Assembly: GCF_001672895.1 (NCBI RefSeq)
Contig: NZ_LZKP01000202.1
Coordinates: 1 to 49,916, forward strand
DNA from: Mycobacterium sp. E740
GTDB taxonomy: Bacteria; Actinomycetota; Actinomycetes; Mycobacteriales; Mycobacteriaceae
Length of the DNA: 49,916 bases
Reading direction: 5' to 3'
Position numbers and translations under genes: made by a program. Below the pieces are notes generated by a model, which was not told where the DNA came from, made no database searches, and worked only from the letters and a program-made list of their open reading frames with translations. Below, piece by piece: positions 34,163-43,207 of the stretch. The first letter of the stretch is position 1, and every line of letters begins with the position of its first letter.

Positions 34163-34782
34163 GTGGCGATGAGCGCTTGCGCGAAGAGCAGACCAGCGGC
34201 GAGGAACGCGAGGAGCAGGCCATCGTCGACCGCGGCGCCGGCGATCCCGACCACCTGCAACGGCTGTGGACACCGCACCGGATGAGCTACATCGCCGAGT
34301 CGCCGATGAAGGGCGGGGCGGGGTCGAAGAAGTCCGAGCAGCCGTTCACCGACATCCCCACGATGCCCGACGAGGAAGGGCTCGTCGTCGCGCGCGGCGA
34401 ATCCGTCTACGTAGTGCTCAACCTGTACCCGTACAACCCGGGGCATTCGATGGTCGTGCCGTACCGCCGGGTGTCCGAACTCGAGGACCTCACCCCCGAG
34501 GAGAGCTTCGAGCTGATCTCGTTCACCCAGAAGATGATTCGCGTGGTCAAGTCGGTGTCGCGGCCACACGGTTTCAACGTCGGGCTCAACCTCGGCCAGT
34601 CGGCGGGCGGCTCGCTCGCCGACCACCTGCACATGCACGTGGTGCCGCGCTGGAGCGGCGACGCGAACTTCATCACGATCATCGGCGGCTCCAAAGTCGT
34701 TCCGCAGTTGCTGCGCGAGACCCGTGAACTGTTGGCGACCGAATGGGCGAAGCAGCCGGAGGTGCGGGGGGTGGAGCGCTGA
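34159..34782 (+). CDS. HIT-family Ap4A phosphorylase
   Basis: A 207-residue protein with the HIT motif [10 protein letters not shown] near residue 155, preceded by [19 protein letters not shown], and a N-terminal segment [10 protein letters not shown]. It matches Rv2613c, reported as a diadenosine tetraphosphate phosphorylase, which degrades Ap4A generated among others by tRNA synthetases such as the adjacent ThrS. GTG start inside the thrS stop (34159). Its stop overlaps the start of pgsA. Confidence 0.92.
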   Translation: MSGDERLREEQTSGEEREEQAIVDRGAGDPDHLQRLWTPHRMSYIAESPMKGGAGSKKSEQPFTDIPTMPDEEGLVVARGESVYVVLNLYPYNPGHSMVVPYRRVSELEDLTPEESFELISFTQKMIRVVKSVSRPHGFNVGLNLGQSAGGSLADHLHMHVVPRWSGDANFITIIGGSKVVPQLLRETRELLATEWAKQPEVRGVER

Positions 34783-35432
34783 GCAACTTCTACCTGATGA
34801 CCCGCGCGGCGTACGAGAAGCTCAGCACGCCGCTCGCCAGGGGCGCCCTGCGGGCCGGGTTCACCCCCGACAGCATCACGATCCTGGGCACCGCGGGTTC
34901 GGTGCTGAGCGCGCTGACGCTGTTCCCGATCGGCCAGCTCTGGTGGGGTTCGGTGGCGGTGTGGTTGTTCGTGCTCGCCGACATGCTCGATGGCGCGATG
35001 GCCCGGCAACGCGGCGGCGGCACGCGATTCGGCGCCGTGCTGGACGCCACCTGCGACCGGATCAGCGACGGCGCCATCTTCTGCGGGCTGCTGTGGTGGG
35101 CCGCATTCGGGTTGCAGAGCACCTCGCTGGTGGTCGCGACGGCGATCTGCCTGGTGACGTCACAGGTCATCTCGTACATCAAGGCCCGCGCCGAAGCCAG
35201 CGGGCTGTCCGCGGAGGGCGGGCTGATCGAGCGTCCTGAGCGGCTGATCATCGTGCTGGTCGGGGCTGGTCTGTCCGGCTTGTTCGGGGTGGTGTGGTTG
35301 CTGCACATCGCAATGTGGGCGCTCGCGGTGACCAGCCTGGTCACGCTGGGGCAGCGGGTGCACAGCGTGCGGACGTCGCCGGGCGCGATGGACCGGATCG
35401 CCAAGCCCACCGGCCAGGGGGAGGAGCCGTGA
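34779..35432 (+). CDS. pgsA: phosphatidylinositol phosphate synthase PgsA1
   Basis: A 217-residue membrane CDP-alcohol phosphotransferase forming phosphatidylinositol phosphate, the PIM precursor. The full family motif is in DMLDGAMARQRGGGTRFGAV followed by LDATCDRISDG (DG-x2-AR-x8-G-x3-D-x3-D). Five to six hydrophobic helices are present. The start is unusual: aligned with M. tuberculosis PgsA1 (N-terminus MSKLPFLSRAAF, as I recall it) the protein should begin at CTG 34779, which overlaps the HIT stop as CTGA. In-frame alternatives are ATG 34743 (12 residues more, overlapping the HIT gene) and ATG 34797 (6 fewer). Confidence 0.9.
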   Translation: MSNFYLMTRAAYEKLSTPLARGALRAGFTPDSITILGTAGSVLSALTLFPIGQLWWGSVAVWLFVLADMLDGAMARQRGGGTRFGAVLDATCDRISDGAIFCGLLWWAAFGLQSTSLVVATAICLVTSQVISYIKARAEASGLSAEGGLIERPERLIIVLVGAGLSGLFGVVWLLHIAMWALAVTSLVTLGQRVHSVRTSPGAMDRIAKPTGQGEEP

Positions 35433-36367
35433 GCAGCGCGCCCTCGGGACCGGCCCTGGGTGTCAACCCGTTGGGAGGCAGGGTCGCGGACTGGGGGTAC
35501 GCCGCCGGGTGGCGGCTCGTCCGCGCGATGCCGGAGTTCTTCGCACGCAACGCCTTTGACGCCGGGGCGCACTACGCGGCCCGCGGCGGCGGGCCCGCTC
35601 AGTTGCGCAAGAACCTGGCACGCGTGATCGGCGTGCCGCCCGAACAGGTGCCGGACGGGCTGATTCGTGCTTCGCTGGCCTCGTACGCCCGATACTGGCG
35701 GGAGGCGTTCCGGTTGCCGACGATGGACCACGAGGCGCTCGGCCGCGAACTGGCCGTGTTGGAAATCGAACGGATGGTGGCCGCGCTGGACGCGGGCCGC
35801 GGCGCGGTCCTGGCGTTGCCGCACAGCGGCAACTGGGACATGGCCGGCGTCTGGCTCGTACAGAACTACGGCACCTTCACCACGGTCGCCGAACGACTCA
35901 AACCCGAGTCACTGTACGACCGGTTCGTCGCCTACCGGGAGGGCCTCGGCTTCGAGGTCGTCCCGCTGACCGGGGGCGAACGGCCGCCGTTCGAGGTGCT
36001 CGTCGAGCGGCTGCGCGACAACCGGATGGTGTGCCTGATGGCCGAGCGGGATTTGAGCCGCAACGGAGTTCAGGTGGACTTCTTCGGCGAGCCCACCCGG
36101 ATGCCCGCCGGTCCGGCCAAGCTCGCGATCGAGACCGGGGCGGCCCTGCTGCCGGTGCACTGCTGGTATGAGCGCGCCGGTTGGGGCATGCGGATGTACC
36201 CGGAAATCGACACCTCGTCGGGCGACGTCACCGTCGTCACCCAGGCGCTGGCCGACCGGTTCGCCCGCAACATCGCCGCACACCCGGCCGACTGGCACAT
36301 GATGCAACCGCAGTGGCTGGCCGACCTGCCCGAGGCGCGGCGCGTGAAACTGGAGGCCGGCCCGTGA
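35429..36367 (+). CDS. patA: phosphatidylinositol mannoside acyltransferase PatA
   Basis: A 312-residue membrane-associated acyltransferase (lysophospholipid/LpxL-like fold) that transfers palmitoyl to the mannose of PIM1 or PIM2. The H-x4-D catalytic site is in LPHSGNWDMAG near residue 130, followed by the family's RLRDNRMVCLMAERDLSRNG and FFGEPTRMPAGPAKLAIETG. GTG 35429 overlaps the pgsA stop, so translation is coupled, and it overlaps pimA at its own end. Equivalent to Rv2611c. Confidence 0.92.
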   Translation: MSSAPSGPALGVNPLGGRVADWGYAAGWRLVRAMPEFFARNAFDAGAHYAARGGGPAQLRKNLARVIGVPPEQVPDGLIRASLASYARYWREAFRLPTMDHEALGRELAVLEIERMVAALDAGRGAVLALPHSGNWDMAGVWLVQNYGTFTTVAERLKPESLYDRFVAYREGLGFEVVPLTGGERPPFEVLVERLRDNRMVCLMAERDLSRNGVQVDFFGEPTRMPAGPAKLAIETGAALLPVHCWYERAGWGMRMYPEIDTSSGDVTVVTQALADRFARNIAAHPADWHMMQPQWLADLPEARRVKLEAGP

Positions 36368-37563
36368 GGATCGGCATGGTCTGCCCGTATTCGTTCGACG
36401 TGCCCGGCGGGGTGCAGTCGCACGTGCTGCAACTGGCCGAGGTCATGCACGACCGCGGTCACGACGTCAGCGTGCTCGCGCCCGCGTCCCGCGATGCGCA
36501 CGCCGCACTGCCCGACTACGTCGTCTCGGGCGGCAAGGCCGTGCCGATCCCGTACAACGGATCAGTCGCGCGGCTGCGGTTCGGGCCCGCCACGCACCGC
36601 ATGGTCAAGCGGTGGCTGGCCGACGGCGACTTCGACGTGCTGCACCTGCACGAGCCCAACGCGCCCAGCCTGTCGATGCTGGCGCTCAATATCGCCGAGG
36701 GCCCGATCGTCGCCACCTTTCACACCTCGACCACGAAGTCGTTGACGCTCAGCGTGTTCGAGCCGATTCTGCGGCCCATGCACGAGAAGATCGTCGGCCG
36801 CATCGCGGTGTCGGACCTCGCGCGGCGTTGGCAGATGGAGGCACTGGGCAGCGACGCGGTCGAGATCCCCAACGGCGTCGACGTGGCGTCGTTCGCGTCC
36901 GCGCCGCTGCTGGACGGTTATCCGCGCGCCGGCAAGACCGTGCTGTTCCTGGGCCGCTACGACGAGCCCCGCAAGGGCATGGCCGTTCTGCTGCGGGCGC
37001 TGCCGAAAGTGGTCGAGCGCTTCGGCGACGTCGAGGTCCTCGTCGTCGGCCGCGGGGACGAGGACGACCTTCGCGACGATGCCGGTGAGCTGGCGAGGCA
37101 TCTGCGATTCCTCGGCCAGGTCGACGACGCCCGGAAGGCGTCGGCGATGCGCAGCGCCGACGTGTACTGCGCGCCGCACACCGGGGGTGAGAGCTTCGGC
37201 ATCGTGCTCGTCGAAGCGATGGCGGCGGGCACCGCGGTGGTGGCCAGCGACCTCGACGCGTTCCGCCGCGTGCTCGCCGACGGCGTGGCCGGGCGCCTCG
37301 TCCCGGTCGACGACGCATCGGCGCTGGCCGACGGCTTGATCGACGTGCTGGGCGACGACGCGCTGCGGGAGCGCTACATCGAGGCGGCGACAGAGGCCGT
37401 GCAGCGCTACGACTGGTCGGTGGTGGCGCAGCAGATCATGCGGGTGTACGAGACCGTCTCCGGCGCGGGAACCAAGGTGCGGGTCGCCGGCGGTGACGGC
37501 GGCAGCAGCGGCAAGGCGGCGAGGGAGGCCAGGACGAGGAAGGCGACCGGAGGCGTCCGGTGA
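36364..37563 (+). CDS. pimA: phosphatidyl-myo-inositol alpha-mannosyltransferase PimA
   Basis: A 399-residue GT4 glycosyltransferase that puts the first mannose from GDP-mannose on phosphatidylinositol at the inner face of the membrane. Features: MVCPYSFDVPGGVQSHVLQL (N-terminal loop and glycines of GT-B), HLHEPNAPSLSML, IPNGVDV, and the EX7E motif in ESFGIVLVEAMAAG. A Gly/Lys/Arg-rich tail of about 20 residues extends past the usual end. GTG 36364 overlaps the patA stop. Confidence 0.95.
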   Translation: MRIGMVCPYSFDVPGGVQSHVLQLAEVMHDRGHDVSVLAPASRDAHAALPDYVVSGGKAVPIPYNGSVARLRFGPATHRMVKRWLADGDFDVLHLHEPNAPSLSMLALNIAEGPIVATFHTSTTKSLTLSVFEPILRPMHEKIVGRIAVSDLARRWQMEALGSDAVEIPNGVDVASFASAPLLDGYPRAGKTVLFLGRYDEPRKGMAVLLRALPKVVERFGDVEVLVVGRGDEDDLRDDAGELARHLRFLGQVDDARKASAMRSADVYCAPHTGGESFGIVLVEAMAAGTAVVASDLDAFRRVLADGVAGRLVPVDDASALADGLIDVLGDDALRERYIEAATEAVQRYDWSVVAQQIMRVYETVSGAGTKVRVAGGDGGSSGKAAREARTRKATGGVR

Positions 37564-38087
37564 TCACCTGGATCGTGGTGATCGCGCTGGTCGTGCTCGT
37601 CGTGGTGATCCTGGCGATCGGCGCGTGGGCGTTGCAGACCGCCAACCGGCTGGACCGGCTGCATGTGCGTTACGACCTGTCGTGGCAGGCGCTCGACGGC
37701 GCGTTGGCCCGCCGGGCCGTCGTTGCCCGCGCGGTCGCGGTCGACGCGTACAGCCCCGGACCGGACGCCGACCGGCTGGCCGCGCTGGCCGATGCTGCTG
37801 AGCGGGCACCGCGGTCGGCGCGTGAGGCCGCCGAAAATGAACTGTCTGCCGCGCTGGCCGTCGTGGACCCGGAATCGCTGCCGAAGGCGTTGATCGCCGA
37901 ACTGGCTGATGCCGAAGCGCGGGTGGTCCTGGCGCGCCGCTTCCACAACGACGCCGTGCGCGACACTCTCGCGTTGCGCGAGCGACCGGCGGTGCGCATC
38001 CTGCGGCTCGGTGGAACCGCCGCGCTGCCAACGTATTTCGAGATCGTTGAGCGCCCGGAGACGGCGCCCGAGGTCGGGCGCCGGTGA
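37560..38087 (+). CDS. single-helix membrane protein (N-terminal half of the Rv2609c-type protein)
   Basis: A 175-residue protein with one N-terminal transmembrane helix (MITWIVVIALVVLVVVILAI) and a helical, Ala/Arg-rich cytosolic body containing a LemA-like pattern (WALQTANRLDRLHVRYDLSW, ANELSAALAVVD, VVLARRFHNDAVRD). The GTG start overlaps the pimA stop (37560-37563) and its own stop overlaps the Nudix start. In M. tuberculosis I recall the corresponding sequence and the next gene as one protein, Rv2609c. Function is unknown. Confidence 0.8.
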   Translation: MITWIVVIALVVLVVVILAIGAWALQTANRLDRLHVRYDLSWQALDGALARRAVVARAVAVDAYSPGPDADRLAALADAAERAPRSAREAAENELSAALAVVDPESLPKALIAELADAEARVVLARRFHNDAVRDTLALRERPAVRILRLGGTAALPTYFEIVERPETAPEVGRR

Positions 38088-38590
38088 GCTGGCGCACGTC
38101 TGCGCGGGTGGTGCTGCTGGACGAGGCGGGTGCGGTGCTGCTGTTCTGCGGCTCGGACCCGTCGCTGGTCGACGCACCGCGCTGGTGGTTCACCGTCGGC
38201 GGAGCGGTCGAGCCGGGGGAGCGCTTGGCGGACGCGGCGGTCCGCGAGATCGCCGAGGAAACCGGGTTGCAGGTCGCCGCGGCCGACCTGGTCGGCCCGC
38301 TGTGGCGCCGTCAGGCGGTGTTCGAGTTCGACGGCGCGGTGATCCGCAGCGAAGAGCTGTTCTTCGTGCACCGCACTGCCCGGTTCGAGCCGTCGATCGG
38401 CGGTCACACCGCGCTGGAGCGGCGCACGATTCACGGCTATCGCTGGTGTGATGAGACAATGATCCGAGAGCTGGTCGCCAACGGCGAAACCGTCTATCCG
38501 CTGCAACTCGGCGAACTGCTGAACGAGGCCAACGGTCTCGCCGACGCCCGCGGGGGCGCGCCGCGGCAACGGGTCTCATCGATCCGCTGA
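38084..38590 (+). CDS. Nudix hydrolase
   Basis: A 168-residue protein with a complete Nudix box, GGAVEPGERLADAAVREIAEETG (G-x5-E-x7-REU-x-EE-x-GU) near residues 46-66. It hydrolyses nucleoside-diphosphate-linked compounds; the substrate is unknown. Start GTG 38084 overlaps the stop of the preceding membrane protein. Last gene of the overlapping operon; a 68-bp gap precedes pdxS. Confidence 0.9.
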   Translation: MSWRTSARVVLLDEAGAVLLFCGSDPSLVDAPRWWFTVGGAVEPGERLADAAVREIAEETGLQVAAADLVGPLWRRQAVFEFDGAVIRSEELFFVHRTARFEPSIGGHTALERRTIHGYRWCDETMIRELVANGETVYPLQLGELLNEANGLADARGGAPRQRVSSIR

Positions 38591-38657
38591 GCTGCGGAAT
38601 CAATAGGTTTGCGACCGCGTCTTAGACTGGATCAGAAGTAATTCGGAGGAGAGAGCA

Positions 38658-39578
38658 GTGAATACCGAAGGGTTGGGTGTGCCCAATGGGTCGGTGACCC
38701 AGACCGGCACCGCCCGGGTGAAGCGCGGCATGGCCGAGATGCTCAAGGGCGGCGTGATCATGGACGTCGTCACCCCGGAGCAGGCCCGCATCGCCGAAGG
38801 TGCCGGCGCGGTGGCGGTGATGGCGCTCGAACGCGTGCCTGCCGACATCCGCAGCCAGGGCGGCGTCGCCCGGATGAGCGATCCCGATCTCATCGAGGGC
38901 ATCATCTCCGCGGTCACCATCCCGGTCATGGCCAAGGTGCGCATCGGGCACTTCGTCGAAGCGCAGATACTGCAGAGCCTCGGCGTGGACTACATCGACG
39001 AGTCCGAGGTGCTGACCCCCGCCGACTACACCCATCACATCGACAAGTGGAAGTACACCGTGCCGTTCGTGTGCGGTGCGACCAACCTGGGCGAAGCGCT
39101 GCGGCGCATCACCGAGGGCGCGGCGATGATCCGCTCCAAGGGCGAGGCCGGCACCGGCGACGTGTCGAACGCGACCACGCACATGCGCCAGATCGGCGGC
39201 GAGATCCGGCGGCTGACCTCGCTGTCGGAAGACGAGTTATACGTTGCTGCAAAGGAATTGCAGGCGCCGTACGATCTCGTCGTCGAGGTGGCTCGGGCCG
39301 GCAAGCTGCCGGTGACGCTGTTCACCGCGGGCGGCATCGCGACGCCGGCCGACGCGGCGATGATGATGCAACTCGGCGCCGAAGGCGTGTTCGTCGGCTC
39401 GGGCATCTTCAAGTCGGGCGACCCGGCCGCGCGCGCGGCGGCGATCGTCAAAGCCACCACCTTCTACGACGATCCCGATGTGCTGGCCAAGGTGTCGCGC
39501 GGGCTGGGCGAAGCCATGGTCGGTATCAACGTCGAGGACGTCGCAGCCCCGCACCGGCTCGCCGAACGAGGCTGGTAA
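38658..39578 (+). CDS. pdxS: pyridoxal 5'-phosphate synthase subunit PdxS
   Basis: A 306-residue (beta/alpha)8 subunit that builds PLP from ribose 5-phosphate, glyceraldehyde 3-phosphate and ammonia supplied by PdxT. The two active-site lysines are visible in [16 protein letters not shown] and [11 protein letters not shown]. Other signatures are [16 protein letters not shown] and [22 protein letters not shown] 38658 with GGAGGAGAG upstream. The next gene, an acyl-CoA thioesterase, starts 9 nt later. Confidence 0.97.
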   Translation: MNTEGLGVPNGSVTQTGTARVKRGMAEMLKGGVIMDVVTPEQARIAEGAGAVAVMALERVPADIRSQGGVARMSDPDLIEGIISAVTIPVMAKVRIGHFVEAQILQSLGVDYIDESEVLTPADYTHHIDKWKYTVPFVCGATNLGEALRRITEGAAMIRSKGEAGTGDVSNATTHMRQIGGEIRRLTSLSEDELYVAAKELQAPYDLVVEVARAGKLPVTLFTAGGIATPADAAMMMQLGAEGVFVGSGIFKSGDPAARAAAIVKATTFYDDPDVLAKVSRGLGEAMVGINVEDVAAPHRLAERGW

Positions 39579-39587
39579 CCAACCCGA

Positions 39588-40427
39588 ATGGCGATCGAGA
39601 AGATCCTCGACCTCGAACAACTCGAGGTCAACATCTACCGCGGCAGCGTGTTCAGCCCCGAATCCGGGTATTTGCAAAGGACTTTCGGCGGACACGTGGC
39701 GGGGCAGTCGCTGGTTTCGGCAGTGCGCACGGTCGACCCGCAGTTCGAGGTGCATTCGTTGCACGGATACTTCCTCCGGCCGGGAGATGCCAAGGCGCCG
39801 ACGGTGTACATCGTCGAGCGGCTGCGTGACGGCGGGTCCTTCGTCACCCGGCGCGTCAACGCCATCCAGCACGGCGAGACGATCTTCTCGATGTCGGCGT
39901 CCTTCCAGACCGACCAGAGCGGAATCGAGCATCAGGATGCGATGCCGCAGGTGGCACCGCCCGACGACATCCCGCATTTCGAATCCGTCAGCAAGGTGTT
40001 CGACGACGCCAGCTTCCGGCAGTTCGACGAGTGGGATGTGCGCATCGTGCCGCGTGACGTGCTGAAGAAGTTGCCCGGCAAGGCATCTCAGCAGCAGGTG
40101 TGGTTTCGTCACCGCGACCCGCTGCCTGACGACCCGGTCCTGCACATCTGCGCGCTGGCCTACATGAGCGATCTCACGTTGCTGGGCTCGGCGCAGGTCA
40201 ACTATCCGCGCGAGCGCAAGCACCTGCAGGTCGCGTCGCTGGACCACGCGATGTGGTTCATGCGCCAGTTCCGGGCCGACGAATGGCTGCTCTACGACCA
40301 GTCGTCGCCGTCCGCCTCGGGTGGGCGCTCGCTGTGCCAGGGCAAGATCTTCAACCAGGACGGCGAGATGGTGGCAGCGGTGATGCAGGAAGGGCTGACC
40401 CGCTACACGCGCGACTACCAGCCGTGA
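39588..40427 (+). CDS. acyl-CoA thioesterase II (TesB-type)
   Basis: A 279-residue double-hotdog acyl-CoA thioesterase. Features: [18 protein letters not shown] near residue 30, [10 protein letters not shown], the aspartate in [12 protein letters not shown] and the glutamine in AVMQEGLTR of the TesB D/T/Q triad. It lies between pdxS and pdxT, with a 9-nt gap before it and a 4-nt GTGA overlap after it. This arrangement is also found in M. tuberculosis (Rv2605c). The link to PLP synthesis is not known. Confidence 0.93.
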   Translation: MAIEKILDLEQLEVNIYRGSVFSPESGYLQRTFGGHVAGQSLVSAVRTVDPQFEVHSLHGYFLRPGDAKAPTVYIVERLRDGGSFVTRRVNAIQHGETIFSMSASFQTDQSGIEHQDAMPQVAPPDDIPHFESVSKVFDDASFRQFDEWDVRIVPRDVLKKLPGKASQQQVWFRHRDPLPDDPVLHICALAYMSDLTLLGSAQVNYPRERKHLQVASLDHAMWFMRQFRADEWLLYDQSSPSASGGRSLCQGKIFNQDGEMVAAVMQEGLTRYTRDYQP

Positions 40428-41014
40428 GCGCTCCGCACGTCGGCGTGCTGGCGCTGCAGGGAGACACCCGCGAGCACCTGGCCGCACTGCGGGAGGCCGG
40501 TGCGCAGGCGTCGACCGTGCGGCGGCGGCGCGAACTCGAAACCGTCGACGCGCTGGTGATCCCCGGTGGGGAGTCGACGACGATGAGCCACCTGCTGCGT
40601 GAACTCGATCTGCTCGAGCCGCTGCGGTCGCGGTTGGCCGGGGGGATGCCTGCATACGGCTCGTGCGCGGGGATGATCCTGCTGGCGTCGGAGATTCTGG
40701 ACGCCGGCGCGGCGGGTCGCGAGGCCACGCCTCTGCACGGGATCGATATGACGGTCCGGCGCAACGCTTTTGGCCGCCAAGTGGATTCGTTCGAAGGCGA
40801 CATCGAGTTCGCCGGTGTCGACGGGGCCGTGCACGCGGTGTTCATTCGGGCGCCGTGGGTCGAACGCGTGGGTGCCGAGGTGGAGGTGCTGGGCACGGCG
40901 GCGGGCCACATCGTCGCGGTACGCCAGGGCCGGCGCCTCGCGACGGCGTTTCATCCGGAGATGACCGGCGATCGCCGCATCCACAAGCTGTTCGTCGGCA
41001 TGCTCACCGAGTGA
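40424..41014 (+). CDS. pdxT: pyridoxal 5'-phosphate synthase glutaminase subunit PdxT
   Basis: A 196-residue class I glutamine amidotransferase that feeds ammonia to PdxS. It begins [20 protein letters not shown]. The catalytic Cys is in [12 protein letters not shown] near residue 80; the His-x-Glu pair is in FHPEMTGD near residue 178; IPGGESTTM forms the oxyanion site. GTG 40424 overlaps the thioesterase stop. The stop codon (41012-41014) overlaps the first bases of the following terminator stem. Confidence 0.96.
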   Translation: MSAPHVGVLALQGDTREHLAALREAGAQASTVRRRRELETVDALVIPGGESTTMSHLLRELDLLEPLRSRLAGGMPAYGSCAGMILLASEILDAGAAGREATPLHGIDMTVRRNAFGRQVDSFEGDIEFAGVDGAVHAVFIRAPWVERVGAEVEVLGTAAGHIVAVRQGRRLATAFHPEMTGDRRIHKLFVGMLTE

Positions 41015-41061
41015 TTTGTGAGTGATTTCGCTCGCTCAGCGATCGTTTTCACTCACAAATC
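41013..41061. terminator. bidirectional terminator between pdxT and the acyl-CoA dehydrogenase gene
   Basis: Perfect 13-bp arms GATTTGTGAGTGA (41013-41025) and TCACTCACAAATC (41049-41061). A short loop region of 23 nt contains CGCTCGCTCAGCG and a T-run. The stem starts within the pdxT stop codon. The convergent dehydrogenase gene ends at 41067, so one hairpin serves both. Confidence 0.85.
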
Positions 41062-41066
41062 GCAAG

Positions 41067-42278
41067 TTAGCGGATCTCGAGGCCCGTGACCGTGCGCCCG
41101 ATCACCAGGCGCTGGATCTCGCTGGTGCCCTCGAAGATCGTGAAGATCTTGGCGTCGCGGTGCATCCGCTCGACCGGATACTCGCGGGTGTAGCCATTGC
41201 CGCCGAGGATCTGGATCGCCTCGTCGGTGACGTACACCGCGGTCTCGCTGGCGACCAGCTTGGCCATCGACCCTTCGGCGTTGTCGAACGGCTTGCCGTT
41301 GCGAGCCATCCACCCGGCCCGCCAGACCAGCAGCCGGGCCGCGTCGACGCGGGCCTTCATGTCCGCCAACTTGAATGCGACGGCTTGGAATTCGCCGATC
41401 TTCTTGCCGAACTGCTCGCGCTGGCAGGCGTAGTCGAGCGCGTACTCGTAGGCCGCGCGGGCCACCCCGACCGCCATCGCGCCGACGGTGGGACGCGTGC
41501 GTTCGAACGTCGCCATCGCCGCTTGGCCCTTGGACTTCTTGCCTTCGCGCACCCGCGCGATGCGTTCCTCGAACTTCTCCCTGCCGCCCACGATCAACTC
41601 GCCGGGGATGCGCACATCCTCGAGCACGACCTCAGCGGTGTGCGAGGCGCGGATGCCGTGCTTGAGGAACTTCTGTCCCTGCCGGAAGCCCGGGGTGTTC
41701 GGCGGGATGATGAACGTCGCCTGCCCACGGGTGCCGAGCTCCGGATACACGGAGGCGACCACGATGTGCACATCGGCGATACCACCGTTGGTGGCCCAGG
41801 TCTTCACGCCGTTGAGCACCCACTCGTCCTTGGCCTCGTCGTAGCGGGCCTTCGTCAGGATGGCGCCGACGTCGGAACCGGCGCCCGGTTCGGACGAACA
41901 GAACGACGCGACTTTCGGCTCGTTGACGGTGCCGAACATCTGCGGCAGCCATTCGGCCATCTGCTCAGGAGTGCCGTTGGCCGCCAGTGACGCCGCCGCC
42001 AGGCCGGTGCCCAGAATGGCGAGCGCAATGCCCGCATCGCCCCAGAACATCTCCTCGAAGACCACCAGCATGCCGAGGCCGGACGGCTCCGCGGCCTGCT
42101 CGGCCATCATCTCCATGGAGTAGAGGCCGACTTTGGCGGCCTCCTGGATGATCGGCCACGGCGTCTCTTCGCGTTCGTCCCACTCGGCGGCGGCGGGGCG
42201 GATGACGTCGGCAGCGAACTCGTGCACCCAGTCCCGGATGTGGATCAGGTCGGGCGACAACTCAAGCGAGAAGGACAT
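41067..42278 (-). CDS. acyl-CoA dehydrogenase family protein (FadE-type)
   Basis: A 403-residue FAD-dependent dehydrogenase. Features: N-terminal helical domain ([25 protein letters not shown]), the FAD-binding strand [31 protein letters not shown], a C-terminal four-helix bundle with [19 protein letters not shown] and the catalytic glutamate region [15 protein letters not shown]. It oxidises a fatty acyl-CoA; substrate length is unknown. ATG 42278 lies 3 bp from a perfect palindrome. No other lipid gene is adjacent, so it appears to be a single-gene unit. Confidence 0.93.
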   Translation of the reverse strand: MSFSLELSPDLIHIRDWVHEFAADVIRPAAAEWDEREETPWPIIQEAAKVGLYSMEMMAEQAAEPSGLGMLVVFEEMFWGDAGIALAILGTGLAAASLAANGTPEQMAEWLPQMFGTVNEPKVASFCSSEPGAGSDVGAILTKARYDEAKDEWVLNGVKTWATNGGIADVHIVVASVYPELGTRGQATFIIPPNTPGFRQGQKFLKHGIRASHTAEVVLEDVRIPGELIVGGREKFEERIARVREGKKSKGQAAMATFERTRPTVGAMAVGVARAAYEYALDYACQREQFGKKIGEFQAVAFKLADMKARVDAARLLVWRAGWMARNGKPFDNAEGSMAKLVASETAVYVTDEAIQILGGNGYTREYPVERMHRDAKIFTIFEGTSEIQRLVIGRTVTGLEIR

Positions 42279-42281
42279 GAC

Positions 42282-42307
42282 GCTATCTTACTCCAGAGTA
42301 AGATAGC
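42282..42307. promoter_or_regulatory. perfect palindrome upstream of the acyl-CoA dehydrogenase gene (operator candidate)
   Basis: Perfect 11-bp arms GCTATCTTACT (42282-42292) and AGTAAGATAGC (42297-42307) around CCAG. It starts 3 bp upstream of the ATG (42278 on minus). AT-rich compared with its surroundings. The size and symmetry fit a TetR-family operator controlling a fatty-acid gene. No regulator gene is adjacent, so the binding protein is unknown. Confidence 0.75.
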
Positions 42308-42442
42308 TGAGAAATACTGTGGCAGAGCTAACAGGCCAGCATGCGGCGGGACCGGCGCGGTTCGGGCGAGCGCAAACCTCCACGTAGACTCGTCGGGCAC
42401 GAACTTGGCGCACGATTAGCGCACGGAAGAGGTACTACCTGC

Positions 42443-43201
42443 ATGAGCGGCCATTCCAAGTGGGCCACCACCAAGCACAAGAAAGCCGTCATCGACGCCC
42501 GCCGCGGCAAGATGTTCGCCAAATTGATCAAGAACGTCGAGGTCGCAGCGCGAGTGGGCGGCGGCGACCCGGCGGGCAACCCCACGCTCTACGACGCGAT
42601 CCAGAAGGCCAAGAAGTCCTCGGTACCCAACGACAACATCGAGCGCGCCCGCAAGCGGGGCAGCGGCGAGGAAGCCGGCGGCGCCGACTATCAGAACATC
42701 ACCTACGAAGGCTACGGACCCAACGGCGTCGCGGTGCTGATCGAGTGCCTCACCGACAATCGCAACCGCGCCGCCGGAGAGGTGCGCGTCGCGATGACCC
42801 GCAACGGCGGCAACATGGCCGACCCCGGTTCGGTGTCCTACCTGTTCTCCCGCAAGGGCGTCATCACGCTGGAGAAGAACGGCCTCACCGAGGACGACGT
42901 GCTGATGGCGGTGCTCGACGCGGGCGCAGAAGATGTTAACGACCTCGATGAGACGTTCGAAATCCTCTGCGAGCCAAGCGATCTGGTTGCGGTGCGCACC
43001 GCGTTGCAGGAGGCGGGCATCGACTACGAGTCGGCTGAGGCCGGCTTCGAGCCGTCGGTCACGGTGCCGCTGGACGCCGACGGCGCACGCAAGATCATGA
43101 AGCTGGTCGACGCCCTCGAAGACCTCGACGACGTGCAGGACGTCTACACCAACATCGACATTCCCGACGACGTCGCGGCGCAGCTCGACAGCGAGGATTA
43201 G
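42443..43201 (+). CDS. YebC/PmpR family protein
   Basis: A 252-residue protein of the conserved YebC family: [48 protein letters not shown] and [21 protein letters not shown]. YebC proteins have been viewed as DNA-binding regulators and, more recently, as translation factors. ATG 42443 with GAAGAGG upstream. The stop is 6 bp from that of the convergent MscS gene. Confidence 0.95.
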   Translation: MSGHSKWATTKHKKAVIDARRGKMFAKLIKNVEVAARVGGGDPAGNPTLYDAIQKAKKSSVPNDNIERARKRGSGEEAGGADYQNITYEGYGPNGVAVLIECLTDNRNRAAGEVRVAMTRNGGNMADPGSVSYLFSRKGVITLEKNGLTEDDVLMAVLDAGAEDVNDLDETFEILCEPSDLVAVRTALQEAGIDYESAEAGFEPSVTVPLDADGARKIMKLVDALEDLDDVQDVYTNIDIPDDVAAQLDSED

Positions 43202-43207
43202 CGGGGC

